The notes under the pieces were generated by a model that made no database searches, had not been told where the DNA came from, and saw only the letters and a program-made list of their open reading frames with translations. This document shows positions 25,038-33,762 of a stretch of 64,000 nt of DNA, piece after piece; within the stretch, counting starts at the first letter, position 1; each line of letters starts with the position of its first letter. Origin of the DNA: Mariprofundus ferrinatatus (GTDB lineage Bacteria > Pseudomonadota > Zetaproteobacteria > Mariprofundales > Mariprofundaceae); NCBI RefSeq assembly GCF_002795825.1, contig NZ_CP018800.1, forward strand, positions 1,674,001 to 1,738,000, given 5' to 3'. The position numbers and the translations under genes were made by a program.

Positions 25038-26009
25038 CTACTCATTATCAGGTTTATCCTTCGGGGTTGTGAACTCGATAAAGATATGACGCGTCACAGG
25101 AGCAATACGGCTGACATCCTCCTCAAGCGCATGACGAATCTCCCCAAGTTTACGCATAAAGCGGATTGCCTGACGAATCTCCTCATCACTCATGTTGGAG
25201 AATATCGCCTCCTCGCGCAGTTCGATCTCCGCCATCAGCAGTGTGTCATCGGGAGATAGTACAATACTGTTGACCCGCTCGATATGCTGAACCTTATCAT
25301 CTGCCTGCCAGAGGCGGATCGCCACATTATTGACTTCATCGTCGGAGCGGTTAAGCAGATATTTCCTGTTTGTGGCGGCAAGAAACCAGGCCAATCCGCC
25401 CATTAACAGGCCGATGCAGATCGCGGCAACACCATCGAAGATGGCTGAACCGGTATATGCGGCCAGCGCCATACCGGCCAGTGCCAGAATCAGGCCAAAC
25501 ACAGCCACCGCATCCTCAATCAGCACAGCCAGCGTCGTCGGATCACGCGTTTCCACAAAATATGTCCGGAATGTTTTCCCGGCCTCCCTGCTCTGACGAC
25601 GGAATTCAACGAGGGCTACGAAGAAAGAGTAGCCCTCGACGATAAAGGCAAAACCGATAATCAGAAACGGAATCCATGTCAGTTCAGGAGTATGCTCGTC
25701 CTGCAACTGCTCAACCGCATGCATAACCGTGTAAACGCAGCCAAGGAAGAAGATGGTAACGGCGGAGACCAGGTTCCAGAAATAGCGTTCCTGCCCGTAG
25801 CCAAAGTGATGGCTTGTGTCGGCCTCACGCTGAGAGCGCCGAAGACCGAGATAGAGCAGCGCCTGATTGGCAGTATCCGCCAGCGAATGCACCGCTTCGG
25901 CCAGTAGCGCGCTGGAGCCGGACAGTGCAAAACCGATAAACTTGGCAACGGTTACCATGCTATTACCGGCAACGGCCGTTAACACCGCCCTTGTTGAACC
26001 GTTCGACAT
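25038..26009 (-). CDS. Cation diffusion facilitator transporter, SLC30A9-like
   Basis: 323 residues, six predicted helices. Helix 2 has AEAVHSLADTANQALL, where the His-x3-Asp pair is the CDF metal site; helix 5 has the second site near AIFDGVAAICIGLL (Asp only, with the paired residue shifted). HHFGYGQERYFWNLVSA is typical of the ZnT9-like subgroup. The C-terminal cytoplasmic domain is about 110 residues. It probably exports Zn2+ or a similar divalent cation. It lies 75 bases upstream of the peroxiredoxin gene on the same strand. Confidence 0.85.
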   Translation of the reverse strand: MSNGSTRAVLTAVAGNSMVTVAKFIGFALSGSSALLAEAVHSLADTANQALLYLGLRRSQREADTSHHFGYGQERYFWNLVSAVTIFFLGCVYTVMHAVEQLQDEHTPELTWIPFLIIGFAFIVEGYSFFVALVEFRRQSREAGKTFRTYFVETRDPTTLAVLIEDAVAVFGLILALAGMALAAYTGSAIFDGVAAICIGLLMGGLAWFLAATNRKYLLNRSDDEVNNVAIRLWQADDKVQHIERVNSIVLSPDDTLLMAEIELREEAIFSNMSDEEIRQAIRFMRKLGEIRHALEEDVSRIAPVTRHIFIEFTTPKDKPDNE

Positions 26010-26051
26010 GACTACTCCCCTGTTGACCTAAATCGAGCTAAGCTACTGCAC

Positions 26052-26840
26052 ATGTGGTCATACCAACATAGTAATTTCACAGTCCATCAGTTTGCCGCAC
26101 TGAAGGATAACTATATCTATCTGATTGATGCACACAATTCCGGTGCGCTTATCGCAGTGGATCCGGCAGAGGCCGTAAGCATCTCCCGGTTCTGCAAAGC
26201 GCATGACCGGACGCTGACTCACATTATCAACACCCATCATCACTGGGATCACACCGATGGCAACAAGGCGTTGAAACAGAAGTTCGGTTGCAAGGTGATC
26301 GGGCCTGCAAATGATGCGCATCGCATTCCGGCCATCGATATTGCAGTTTCAGAAAAGTCCCCTCCCCGCATTGCCGGTCTGGAGATCACGGTTCTTCAAC
26401 TGCCCGGGCACACCAGTGGCCACATCGCTTATGTGATAGACGATGCCCTATTCTGCGGTGATGTGCTGTTCGGTGCGGGCTGCGGAAGAGTTTTCGAAGG
26501 TACCAGAACAGAGATGTGGAACAGTTTAACCCGGCTGGCAGAACTGGCCGGGGAAACCCGAATCTACTGCGCTCATGAATATACCCTTGCCAATCTTGAG
26601 TTTGCACAAACAGTGGATCCCAGCAATGGCTTACTGGTCGAACGCACTGTTCGCACTAAACAGTTGAGGGCAGATCACCAGCCAACCATTCCCTCCACCA
26701 TCGCCGATGAGATCAGCACCAACCCTTTTCTCAGGCCATTAAATGCTGAATTCTGTCGTTATTACGCCAGCTTAAGAGGCGTTGATGCAAACCCCGAAAA
26801 GGTGTTTACAGATATCCGGGATAGAAAAGACCGTTTTTAG
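26052..26840 (+). CDS. gloB: Hydroxyacylglutathione hydrolase (glyoxalase II)
   Basis: 262 residues. The metallo-beta-lactamase motif THHHWDHTDG begins at residue 61, with LPGHTSGHIAYV, FCGDVLFGAGCGR and CAHEYTLANLEFA providing the remaining ligands and the glutathione-site region. It hydrolyses S-lactoylglutathione to lactate and glutathione. The length and the C-terminal helical domain match GloB. It diverges from the CDF gene across a 42-base gap, which must hold both promoters or overlap them. Confidence 0.95.
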   Translation: MWSYQHSNFTVHQFAALKDNYIYLIDAHNSGALIAVDPAEAVSISRFCKAHDRTLTHIINTHHHWDHTDGNKALKQKFGCKVIGPANDAHRIPAIDIAVSEKSPPRIAGLEITVLQLPGHTSGHIAYVIDDALFCGDVLFGAGCGRVFEGTRTEMWNSLTRLAELAGETRIYCAHEYTLANLEFAQTVDPSNGLLVERTVRTKQLRADHQPTIPSTIADEISTNPFLRPLNAEFCRYYASLRGVDANPEKVFTDIRDRKDRF

Positions 26841-26928
26841 AACCAAATTTAAATAAGAATTGTAAGCCTGAAGAGATTCCAAGCGGCTGTGAAAACTGAG
26901 AAGCAAGAGTGAGCCGGAATATGCGGGA

Positions 26929-27354
26929 CTAGCCCCCTCTGAAGATAAGCCTCATCTTGGCAACGATCGACTCCATCTCTCTCACATGCGACTTGCTTCT
27001 CATGTCGAAACGCACACCTATTCCATTTTCTGTCTTGCGCACAACGGCCCCCTTTAAACGGAGAGGGTTGGGGGCTGAAATAAATGTAAGTTCGAGATTA
27101 ACCCTGTCGCCAACCTCGAAGCTCTCTGTGGTCTCAATGAATAGCCCGGTAGTGCTGACATCTCGGGCATGTCCGGAGTGCTTGCCTCGATTCGAGGTGA
27201 AGGTGAGCATCTCATAATAAGCCTCACGCGGGGCATAGCGCGTATTGGTCTGCCAGGTGGAGATCAGATCGAGAAGCTGCCGGCGCTGCTCTTTTGGCAA
27301 CTGATCGGCGATATCACTAATTTTATCGATAATGTCGTTGTCTACGGCGTCCAT
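26929..27354 (-). CDS. PilZ-domain c-di-GMP-binding protein
   Basis: 141 residues. An N-terminal helical segment (1-38) precedes a PilZ barrel with RYAPR (Arg-x3-Arg, about 40-44) and DVSTTGLFI (Asp-x-Ser-x2-Gly, about 65-71), the two c-di-GMP contacts. It is likely an adaptor that reads c-di-GMP; output unknown. It stands alone. A second, smaller PilZ gene is at 39605. Confidence 0.85.
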   Translation of the reverse strand: MDAVDNDIIDKISDIADQLPKEQRRQLLDLISTWQTNTRYAPREAYYEMLTFTSNRGKHSGHARDVSTTGLFIETTESFEVGDRVNLELTFISAPNPLRLKGAVVRKTENGIGVRFDMRSKSHVREMESIVAKMRLIFRGG

Positions 27355-27445
27355 GATGGGAAAGTGTATACGCGAAACCCCTGCGATGTCGCGTGTTTCT
27401 AACTGTTAACACTCAGCAGGCAAACTATAATGCCCCATACGAGAG

Positions 27446-27544
27446 CTAAAGAACTGTTGAAGCAACCCCAACCAGGCCAATCATAATAACGCTGGCAATA
27501 ATCAGCGCCCAGTTCTCAGACTTGAATTTTTCGGCAACTTTCAT
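27446..27544 (-). CDS. Tiny single-helix membrane protein, 32 residues
   Basis: ATG at 27544 is preceded by GGAGGTTATC, a near-perfect ribosome site. The product begins MKVAEKFKSENW, a charged cytoplasmic-type start, and continues as a 19-residue hydrophobic helix ending GLVGVASTVL. The frame is open upstream to 27667 but without a ribosome site. Too short for family assignment. A second tiny protein of the same design (charged start, one helix) is encoded divergently at 27787. Confidence 0.65.
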   Translation of the reverse strand: MKVAEKFKSENWALIIASVIMIGLVGVASTVL

Positions 27545-27786
27545 GATAACCTCCATGGCTTCATGTTCAATCTTTATGAAGGAACCCCTTAAACAATCAT
27601 GTGATAAATATACACAACCGAAGTTACAAATCATCCCTAAGTTTTTCGGGAGCCCCGGTCGCATCATCCCCTTAACCTGTCGCTTGCCGTAAGACTTAAG
27701 TGAAGAGATAGCCCGTGACTTGCATCACATCTCATCGCCTTGGCCTCGATACAGTTCACCCCGCTATGCAATCACAGGAGGATAAC

Positions 27787-27882
27787 ATGACCGCTCAGCA
27801 GATCAAAAAAGACCAGATATTCACCATTGTCATGGTGACAGCAGTAATCGGCACCCTGGGAGTCATCACCTCCTACCTGTAA
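27787..27882 (+). CDS. Tiny single-helix membrane protein, 31 residues
   Basis: ATG at 27787 follows CAGGAGGATAAC, an excellent ribosome site. Residues 1-10 are polar (MTAQQIKKDQ) and the rest is one hydrophobic helix ending GTLGVITSYL. An intrinsic terminator lies 58 bases after the stop, so this is a self-contained small transcript. It echoes the 32-residue protein encoded divergently 242 bases away; helix ends GVASTVL and GVITSYL are similar. Function unknown; small subunits of respiratory complexes have this form, but I see no specific match. Confidence 0.65.
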   Translation: MTAQQIKKDQIFTIVMVTAVIGTLGVITSYL

Positions 27883-27939
27883 TGATACAGGTGCCGATTC
27901 AACCACCAGCTTTTGATAGCTGATGACGACAGTTTCAAG

Positions 27940-27967
27940 GCTCTCCCCTCCGGGAGGGCTTTTTTTT
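27940..27967 (+). terminator. Intrinsic terminator after the 31-residue gene
   Basis: GCTCTCCC-CTCC-GGGAGGGC (one G-U pair) followed by eight T residues. Confidence 0.85.
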
Positions 27968-28012
27968 CACCCGGGCAAAGGTACTCATTTGCTAACACCA
28001 TCACCTCGCACC

Positions 28013-28018
28013 TAGAAT
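28013..28018 (+). promoter_or_regulatory. Possible -10 box giving a leaderless transcript
   Basis: TAGAAT at 28013-28018, with TTGCTA 18 bases upstream. Six bases separate the box from the ATG at 28025, so +1 would fall on the start codon. Confidence 0.35.
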
Positions 28019-28024
28019 GTAGAA

Positions 28025-28192
28025 ATGACATTTGATGAGATTATTGCGGATCCACTCTTTTTTGATATTGCCGGATCATTTGCCCTGGCCATGATTGTGG
28101 TTCTGCTGCTACCCCAAATCATGCGCCTGCTACCCTATCTTGTGGGTTTAGCTCTTCTGATGCTGGCGATTTACGGGCTCTTTATCAGATGA
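28025..28192 (+). CDS. Small two-helix membrane protein, 55 residues
   Basis: A 55-codon frame with a short acidic start (MTFDEIIADPLFF) and two hydrophobic stretches (about 15-32 and 35-53) split by QIMRLLP. No Shine-Dalgarno precedes the ATG, but a -10-like box lies at the spacing expected for a leaderless mRNA, and an intrinsic terminator follows the stop by 20 bases. Those flanks argue for a real gene. No family recognised. Confidence 0.5.
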   Translation: MTFDEIIADPLFFDIAGSFALAMIVVLLLPQIMRLLPYLVGLALLMLAIYGLFIR

Positions 28193-28210
28193 CAATAAAT
28201 CAGGATAAAG

Positions 28211-28238
28211 AAAAAAGGAGCCACAAAGGGCTCCTTTT
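28211..28238. terminator. Bidirectional terminator
   Basis: AAAAAAGGAGCC-ACAAAG-GGCTCCTTTT. Serves the 55-residue gene (+) and the four-tRNA operon (-), which ends at 28269. Confidence 0.85.
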
Positions 28239-28268
28239 AAATTCCACCTTATAAAACAAGGTCTTATA

Positions 28269-28344
<76 letters not shown>

Positions 28345-28364
28345 ATATCTGAATCATGTATAAA

Positions 28365-28440
28365 TGGGGTGGACGAGGGGACTCGAACCCCCAACCACCG
28401 GCATCACAAGCCGGGGCTCTACCATTGAGCTACGTCCACC
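28365..28440 (-). tRNA. tRNA-His(GUG)
   Basis: 76 nt counting the extra 5' G at 28440 that pairs with C73; encoded CCA; anticodon loop TTGTGAT. Confidence 0.95.
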
Positions 28441-28453
28441 ATACATTATCCAG

Positions 28454-28530
28454 TGGCGCGCCTGGCAGGGCTCGAACCTGCAACCTACGGCTTAGAAGGC
28501 CGTTGCTCTATCCAGTTGAGCTACAGGCGC
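28454..28530 (-). tRNA. tRNA-Arg(UCU)
   Basis: 77 nt, encoded CCA, anticodon loop CTTCTAA between ACGGC and GCCGT. Confidence 0.95.
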
Positions 28531-28574
28531 TCGCCAGATCGCGTCAATCGCTTGATACAACTTCAAAAAAGGAA

Positions 28575-28651
28575 TGGTCGGGGCGGAGAGATTCGAACTC
28601 CCGACCCTCTGCTCCCAAAGCAGATGCGCTACCAGGCTGCGCTACGCCCCG
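28575..28651 (-). tRNA. tRNA-Pro(UGG)
   Basis: 77 nt, encoded CCA, anticodon loop TTTGGGA with G37 as usual in tRNA-Pro. First gene of the operon. Confidence 0.93.
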
Positions 28652-28677
28652 ATTGATCCTCTGTTCGAAGGCGGCGG

Positions 28678-28706
28678 ACAATAGGCATCTGAACCCCGTT
28701 CGTCAA
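28678..28706 (-). promoter_or_regulatory. Promoter of the Pro-Arg-His-Lys tRNA operon
   Basis: TTGACG (28701-28706), 17 bases, TATTGT (28678-28683), followed by a GC-rich discriminator CCGCCGCC. Confidence 0.75.
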
Positions 28707-28783
28707 TCCCTGAATCGCAGCTGACGTCACTTCTGATCATCGCTAGAGTTGGGCTTCTGTTTCTGTTGCAAGTGAGGTGTACC

Positions 28784-29341
28784 ATGAGCTCGATTAAAAT
28801 GCGTGGAACCACGATCTGCTGTATCCGGAAAAATGGAGAAGTCGCCATTGGCGGCGATGGCCAGGTCACGTTAGGCGACACCGTCGTTAAGCATGGTGGA
28901 CGCAAGGTTCGCACGATTAGAGATGGCGCTATTCTCACCGGTTTTGCCGGTTCCACCGCCGATGCCATGAATCTGTTTGAACGTTTTGAGGCCAAACTCG
29001 ATGAGCATGGCGGCTCATTGATGCGTGCTGCCGTCTCTCTTGCAAAAGAGTGGCGTACCGACAAATACCTGCGCCAGCTCGAGGCGATGATGATTGTCGC
29101 CGATATCGACAACACACTGCTGATCTCAGGCAACGGTGATGTGCTCGAACCGGACGATGGTGTGGCTGCGATCGGTTCCGGTGGCGCCTATGCCAAGGCT
29201 GCAGCCACGGCGCTGGTCAACCATAGTGATCTCTCTGCCAGAGAGGCGATCAGCGAGGCAATGAACATTGCCGCCAATATCTGCATCTACACCAACAGCA
29301 ATATCACCATTGAATCGATTAACAAGGAGCCGAAGCAGTGA
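28784..29341 (+). CDS. hslV: ATP-dependent protease subunit HslV (ClpQ)
   Basis: 185 residues with an 8-residue propeptide (MSSIKMRG) before the catalytic Thr of [19 protein letters not shown] (residue 9), then GGRKVRTI and GFAGSTADA as in the proteasome-beta-like family. HslV dodecamers degrade proteins fed by HslU. The ATG at 28784 is chosen over one 18 bases upstream because of family length and GTGAGGTG before it. The stop overlaps the hslU GTG start. Confidence 0.95.
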   Translation: MSSIKMRGTTICCIRKNGEVAIGGDGQVTLGDTVVKHGGRKVRTIRDGAILTGFAGSTADAMNLFERFEAKLDEHGGSLMRAAVSLAKEWRTDKYLRQLEAMMIVADIDNTLLISGNGDVLEPDDGVAAIGSGGAYAKAAATALVNHSDLSAREAISEAMNIAANICIYTNSNITIESINKEPKQ

Positions 29342-30684
29342 GCCACTCCATGACCCCGCGTGAAATTATTTCCGAACTGGATCGCTATATCGTTGGCCAG
29401 GATGATGCTAAGCGTGCAGTGGCCATCGCCCTGCGCAACCGCTGGCGTCGTCAGCAGGTCCCCTCACCTATGCGTGAAGAGATTACACCCAAGAACATCC
29501 TGATGATCGGCCCCACAGGTGTCGGCAAGACCGAGATTGCCCGCAGACTGGCACGACTTGCCAATGCCCCCTTCATCAAGGTGGAGGCGACCAAATTTAC
29601 AGAAGTCGGGTATGTTGGCCGGGATGTCGAGACGATCATCCGCGATCTGGTGGATACCGCCATCAAGATCGTACGCGAAGAGCATCTGAAGCGGGTGCAA
29701 ACCAAAGCCGAGAAGATGGCCGAGGATCGTCTGCTCGATATCCTTATTCCGCATCCTGTTGCACCGAACGGTCCGCACAGCAGCGAACCGAATGCAGTAA
29801 GCAATGATTCTCGCGAGAAGATGCGCCACAAGCTTCGCCTGGGCGAGCTCGACAAGCGTCAGGTTGAGATTGATGTGGAGCAACAGCAGGAAGCGCCAAT
29901 GATGCAGCTCTTCTCCGGCCAGGGCACCGAAGCAATGGATCTCAAGGATATGCTGAGTGGCATGATGGGCGGCCAGAAAAAAAGCAAACGCATGAATGTC
30001 GCAGATGCGCTGAAAGTCATCCAGCAACAGGAGGCCGATCGCCTTCTCGATATGGATAGCATCAAGGAGGAGGCGATTCTTCGCGCCGAAAACGATGGCA
30101 TTGTATTCCTCGATGAGATGGACAAAATCACCCACCGCAGCGGGGCTGGCGCCTCTGGTGGTGAGGTTTCCCGTGAAGGGGTACAGCGCGACCTTCTACC
30201 ACTGGTAGAGGGGACAACGGTGAATACCCGTTACGGACACCTCAAAACCGATCACATTCTCTTTATTGCTTCCGGCGCATTTCATCTGGCCAAACCATCG
30301 GATCTGATTCCTGAGCTGCAGGGGCGCTTCCCGATCCGCGTTAACCTCGGAGCACTCGGCGAGGAGGAGTTCCGCCGCATTCTGGTTGAGCCCGAGGCTT
30401 CGCTGACGCGCCAGTATGCCGCCCTGCTTGATGCCGAGAATGTCAGCATCAAATTTTCCGATAATGGCATCTCGGAGATTGCACGCATTGCGGTGCATGT
30501 GAACGAAACAACCGAAAATATCGGCGCCCGTCGCCTGCATACGCTGCTGGAGCGTGTGCTGGAAAACATCAGTTTTGAAGCATCGGACAGGGGCGGCAGC
30601 ACCATTGAGGTGGATGCGGATTATGTGCGCAGGGAGGTCGGCGAAATCAGTGCCGATGAGGATCTGTCGCGTTATATTTTATAA
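29338..30684 (+). CDS. hslU: ATP-dependent protease ATPase subunit HslU (ClpY)
   Basis: 448 residues, GTG start overlapping the hslV stop. Walker A is GPTGVGKT at 58-65, followed by the pore-loop region VGYVGRDVE, a variable I domain (about 110-240), Walker [12 protein letters not shown], and the C-terminal tail EDLSRYIL that inserts into HslV. It unfolds substrates for HslV. The gene converges on rnhB with a 7-base gap and no terminator in between. Confidence 0.96.
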   Translation: MSHSMTPREIISELDRYIVGQDDAKRAVAIALRNRWRRQQVPSPMREEITPKNILMIGPTGVGKTEIARRLARLANAPFIKVEATKFTEVGYVGRDVETIIRDLVDTAIKIVREEHLKRVQTKAEKMAEDRLLDILIPHPVAPNGPHSSEPNAVSNDSREKMRHKLRLGELDKRQVEIDVEQQQEAPMMQLFSGQGTEAMDLKDMLSGMMGGQKKSKRMNVADALKVIQQQEADRLLDMDSIKEEAILRAENDGIVFLDEMDKITHRSGAGASGGEVSREGVQRDLLPLVEGTTVNTRYGHLKTDHILFIASGAFHLAKPSDLIPELQGRFPIRVNLGALGEEEFRRILVEPEASLTRQYAALLDAENVSIKFSDNGISEIARIAVHVNETTENIGARRLHTLLERVLENISFEASDRGGSTIEVDADYVRREVGEISADEDLSRYIL

Positions 30685-30691
30685 GCAGGCC

Positions 30692-31255
30692 TCAGAGAAG
30701 CCTGGCGATTGGGGCAAAGGATTTACGGTGCACCGGAGAGGGGCCGATCTCTCTGAGAGCATCCATATGCACCTTGGTACCGTACCCCTTATGTTTTGAA
30801 AGGTCGTAGCCGGGAAACAGATAATCCAGACGCTGCATCAAACGATCGCGAACCACCTTGGCAATGATTGACGCTGCTGCGATCTCCTGAACCGAATCAT
30901 CGCCACCGACAATCGCTTCGGCAGGCACGGTGAGATCAGGAATCCGGTTGCCATCGACCAGCACCCTTGAGGGAGCAACAGACAGACCCTCCACGGAGCG
31001 CCGCATTGAGAGCATGGTTGCATGCAGGATATTGAGCTCGTCGATCTCTTCGATTGAAGCCATAGTAACTGAATAGGCCACTGCATGCCTGCGGATATGA
31101 TGATAGAGCTTCAGCCGCTTCTTCTCAGCCACCTTCTTTGAATCGCGGTACTTGCCCAGATAGGGGTCGTCCGGCGACAGAATCACTGCAGCCGTGACTA
31201 CCGGACCGGCCAACGGCCCCCGCCCTACTTCATCGACTCCCGCCAGCAAAGTCAT
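30692..31255 (-). CDS. rnhB: Ribonuclease HII
   Basis: 187 residues. LLAGVDEVGRGPLAGPVV supplies the Asp-Glu metal site, SKKVAEKKR and IAAASIIAKVVRDRLM follow, and KHKGYGTKVHMDAL is near the C-terminus. It removes RNA from RNA-DNA hybrids. I start at ATG 31255 by family length; neither it nor the upstream ATG at 31297 has a clear ribosome site. The upstream ATG lies in the loop of repeat copy 1. It follows pheT on the same strand. Confidence 0.92.
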   Translation of the reverse strand: MTLLAGVDEVGRGPLAGPVVTAAVILSPDDPYLGKYRDSKKVAEKKRLKLYHHIRRHAVAYSVTMASIEEIDELNILHATMLSMRRSVEGLSVAPSRVLVDGNRIPDLTVPAEAIVGGDDSVQEIAAASIIAKVVRDRLMQRLDYLFPGYDLSKHKGYGTKVHMDALREIGPSPVHRKSFAPIARLL

Positions 31256-31289
31256 ATTGAAAAGAGCCCAGTTGTCGAGCGATGGCGGC

Positions 31290-31370
31290 CCGCCCATTCA
31301 CGGGCGGCTTTTGCAAGTGCAGCAAAACCACACGCTTGCCAAACGCTAAAAACCCGGGGAGAGGATGCTC
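31290..31370 (-). repeat. Structured intergenic repeat, copy 1 (pheT-rnhB)
   Basis: 81 bases between pheT and rnhB, alignable end to end with copy 2 at 34850-34931 (about 53 of 83 columns by eye). Best blocks in RNA sense are GTGTGGTT, CTTGC, AAAGCC and the closing hairpin CCGCCC-6 nt-GGGCGG (31290-31307). The hairpin covaries with copy 2 (G-C here, A-T there). Confidence 0.6.
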
Positions 31371-31388
31371 GGTGAGCGCAACCCAAGA

Positions 31389-33761
31389 TTAACCCCTTAG
31401 GGCCGCACTAAACATTTTCTGCATGGCATTGATAATCGCCTTGGAAGTGGCATCGGAGTCCTGCTGGGTCAGTGTACGGGAAGGATCCTGCAGGGTAAAA
31501 CGGACACCTACACTGATCATCCCTTCCGGCACCCCCTTACCTTCATAGAGGTCAAAGATACTCACATCAGTGAGCAGTTTACCACCAGCCTTTCTAACCT
31601 GCTGCAGGATGGCATCGTTTCCACTTCCATGGACGAACGCCTTGCGATCCATCAGGAATACCAGATCACGTTCGACCCCCGGAAACTCCGGTAACGCCAT
31701 AAACTTCGCCTGTTTTCCTGCATGCAATGCATCCAGATCGATATCTGCAACGAAGACCGGAGCATCGATATCGAACTTCTCGGCAATATCGCCATCGACG
31801 CGACCGATACGGCCAGCTTCGTTGCGACCAATGAGGATCTTCGCACTCTGGCCTGCCTGAAGCCCCTGAATGGAATCATCAGCGATAAAACGGCCAGTAA
31901 GTCCTCGACCTGCAAGCCAGGACTCCACTGCCCCCTTAAGATCAAAGAATGTGGCACTCCTGGCACTGCCGTACCATGCATCGGACTCCACCTCACCTGT
32001 CATCAGCCAGGCCAGAACATTGCGCTCACTGTTACCCTTGGCTGTGCGCATATAGGTACGCCCCTGCTCAGCAAGAGCCACTCCCGCCTGCTGGCGATTC
32101 AGGTTGTATTTCGCTGCATTGAGCAGGCCCGGCCAGGGACTGCGGCGCATCACGCTCATCGCATCGGAGATCGGGTTCTCAAGCTCAATATCCGCACCGT
32201 CATTGTCCACGAAGAGGCGTTGCTCTTCGCGAGAGATGAATGCATAGGTCACTACCTGCAGGAAACCGCCGGCTACCGCTTCATGGATCGAGGTATCCTT
32301 TCTGGCAGGTGCTGTCGTTGCCAGTGCAGGAAGAACCTCAGGAATGGCATCAAAGCCGATTACGCGCGCGTACTCCTCAGAGATATCCTCCGGGATCGAG
32401 ATATCGTGCCTGAACTGTGGCACTTGCACCTCCAGCTTATCACCGCTGCGTGCAATGCCGAAGTCCATTCGGCGGAGCACATCGTCTACCGATTCGGGTA
32501 TTTCCACCCCGAGTCTCGTTTCGAGTTTGGCTACAGAGCAGTGAACCGTCTTGCCGGCATTGATATTGTCACTACTGCCACACACAGTTAACTCACCCGC
32601 CTTGCCTCCGAACAGATCGGTTATCATTGCTGTCGCCTGTTGCATGGCGGTGGCCACCATCTGAGGATCAACCCCGCGCTCAAAACGCATGGAAGCCTCG
32701 GAAACCATCGCATGCGAGCGGCGGGTTTCACTTACACGTGCAGGGCGGAAGAAAGCCGACTCCAGCAAAATATTTGTTGTTGTTTCGGTCACACCGGACG
32801 GCTCGGAGCCCATGATACCGGCAAGCGCAATCACATCGGATGCATCACTCACCACCAGGTCACCTGCGTGAAGCTTCAGTGAACGGCCATCGAGTGCAGC
32901 AAAGGGCTCATCCTTCATCGCCGAACGAATAGAGACAGAGCCGTTCAACTTATCGGCATCAAAAGCGTGCATCGGCTGGCCGAAAAAGAGCATGACATAG
33001 TTAAGCACATCGACGATACCATTGACCGGACGCATGCCTGCCATGATCAACCCGGCCTGCATCCAGGACGGAGAGTCCTGCACCGTTACACCCTCAATAC
33101 GGCGGCCAAGATAGAGCGGGCAGTCCGTCTCGTTATCGATGCTGATCGAGGGCGCAGAAACGGCGCCATCCGGCGCAAGCGCAACATCATCGATCTCTGC
33201 AAGCTTCAGATCGCCATCAGCGGCCAGATCACGGGCAATTCCGCGCGCATTCATGCAGTCGCCTCGATTCGGGGTAATGGAGAGATCAATCACCGCCTCT
33301 TCAAACCCGAGATATTCACCCACCTCGCACCCTACCGGTGCATCTTCGGGAAGAATCAGCAGGCCTGCCGACTCATCGGCAAGGCCGAGTTCGGTTTCGG
33401 AGCAGCACATACCGAAGCTGGTTTGTCCGCGGATCGCTCCCTTCTTGATGGTCAAGCCGTTGGGAAGGCAAGTGCCGATAGTGGCGACGGGAACCTTGTC
33501 ACCAGCATCCATGTTTGAAGCGCCGCAAACGATAGCCAGCGGAGCATCCTGCCCAACATCAACCTTCAGCAGGCTCAGTTTATCGGCATCGGGATGTGGC
33601 TCTTTGCAGAGGATATGGCCTACCAGCACCCCTTTTACCGCAGCACGCGGCTCTTCGACACCCTCAACCTCATGCCCCAGACGCACCAGATCATCTGCGA
33701 TTTCTGCAGGCGACTTGGTAAGTTCAACATGTTTCTTCAACCAAGAAAATGGAATTTTCAT
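31389..33761 (-). CDS. pheT: Phenylalanyl-tRNA synthetase beta subunit
   Basis: 790 residues. Starts MKIPFSWLKKHVE, followed by the EMAP/tRNA-binding domain (about 40-150, VGHILCKEPHPDADKL), B3/B4 editing domain, B5 domain and a C-terminal anticodon-binding FDX domain (FPGVERDLVFLMDR). With PheS it forms the alpha2-beta2 synthetase. The ATG at 33761 is one base past the pheS stop; the frame is open a further 45 bases inside pheS. Confidence 0.96.
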   Translation of the reverse strand: MKIPFSWLKKHVELTKSPAEIADDLVRLGHEVEGVEEPRAAVKGVLVGHILCKEPHPDADKLSLLKVDVGQDAPLAIVCGASNMDAGDKVPVATIGTCLPNGLTIKKGAIRGQTSFGMCCSETELGLADESAGLLILPEDAPVGCEVGEYLGFEEAVIDLSITPNRGDCMNARGIARDLAADGDLKLAEIDDVALAPDGAVSAPSISIDNETDCPLYLGRRIEGVTVQDSPSWMQAGLIMAGMRPVNGIVDVLNYVMLFFGQPMHAFDADKLNGSVSIRSAMKDEPFAALDGRSLKLHAGDLVVSDASDVIALAGIMGSEPSGVTETTTNILLESAFFRPARVSETRRSHAMVSEASMRFERGVDPQMVATAMQQATAMITDLFGGKAGELTVCGSSDNINAGKTVHCSVAKLETRLGVEIPESVDDVLRRMDFGIARSGDKLEVQVPQFRHDISIPEDISEEYARVIGFDAIPEVLPALATTAPARKDTSIHEAVAGGFLQVVTYAFISREEQRLFVDNDGADIELENPISDAMSVMRRSPWPGLLNAAKYNLNRQQAGVALAEQGRTYMRTAKGNSERNVLAWLMTGEVESDAWYGSARSATFFDLKGAVESWLAGRGLTGRFIADDSIQGLQAGQSAKILIGRNEAGRIGRVDGDIAEKFDIDAPVFVADIDLDALHAGKQAKFMALPEFPGVERDLVFLMDRKAFVHGSGNDAILQQVRKAGGKLLTDVSIFDLYEGKGVPEGMISVGVRFTLQDPSRTLTQQDSDATSKAIINAMQKMFSAALRG

Positions 33762-33762
33762 C

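Noticed and set aside
28356-28724. Plus-strand frames of about 120 and 67 codons
   Set aside because: They are antisense to four tRNA genes; such frames (GGDSNPQPP-like readings) are common artefacts of tRNA clusters.
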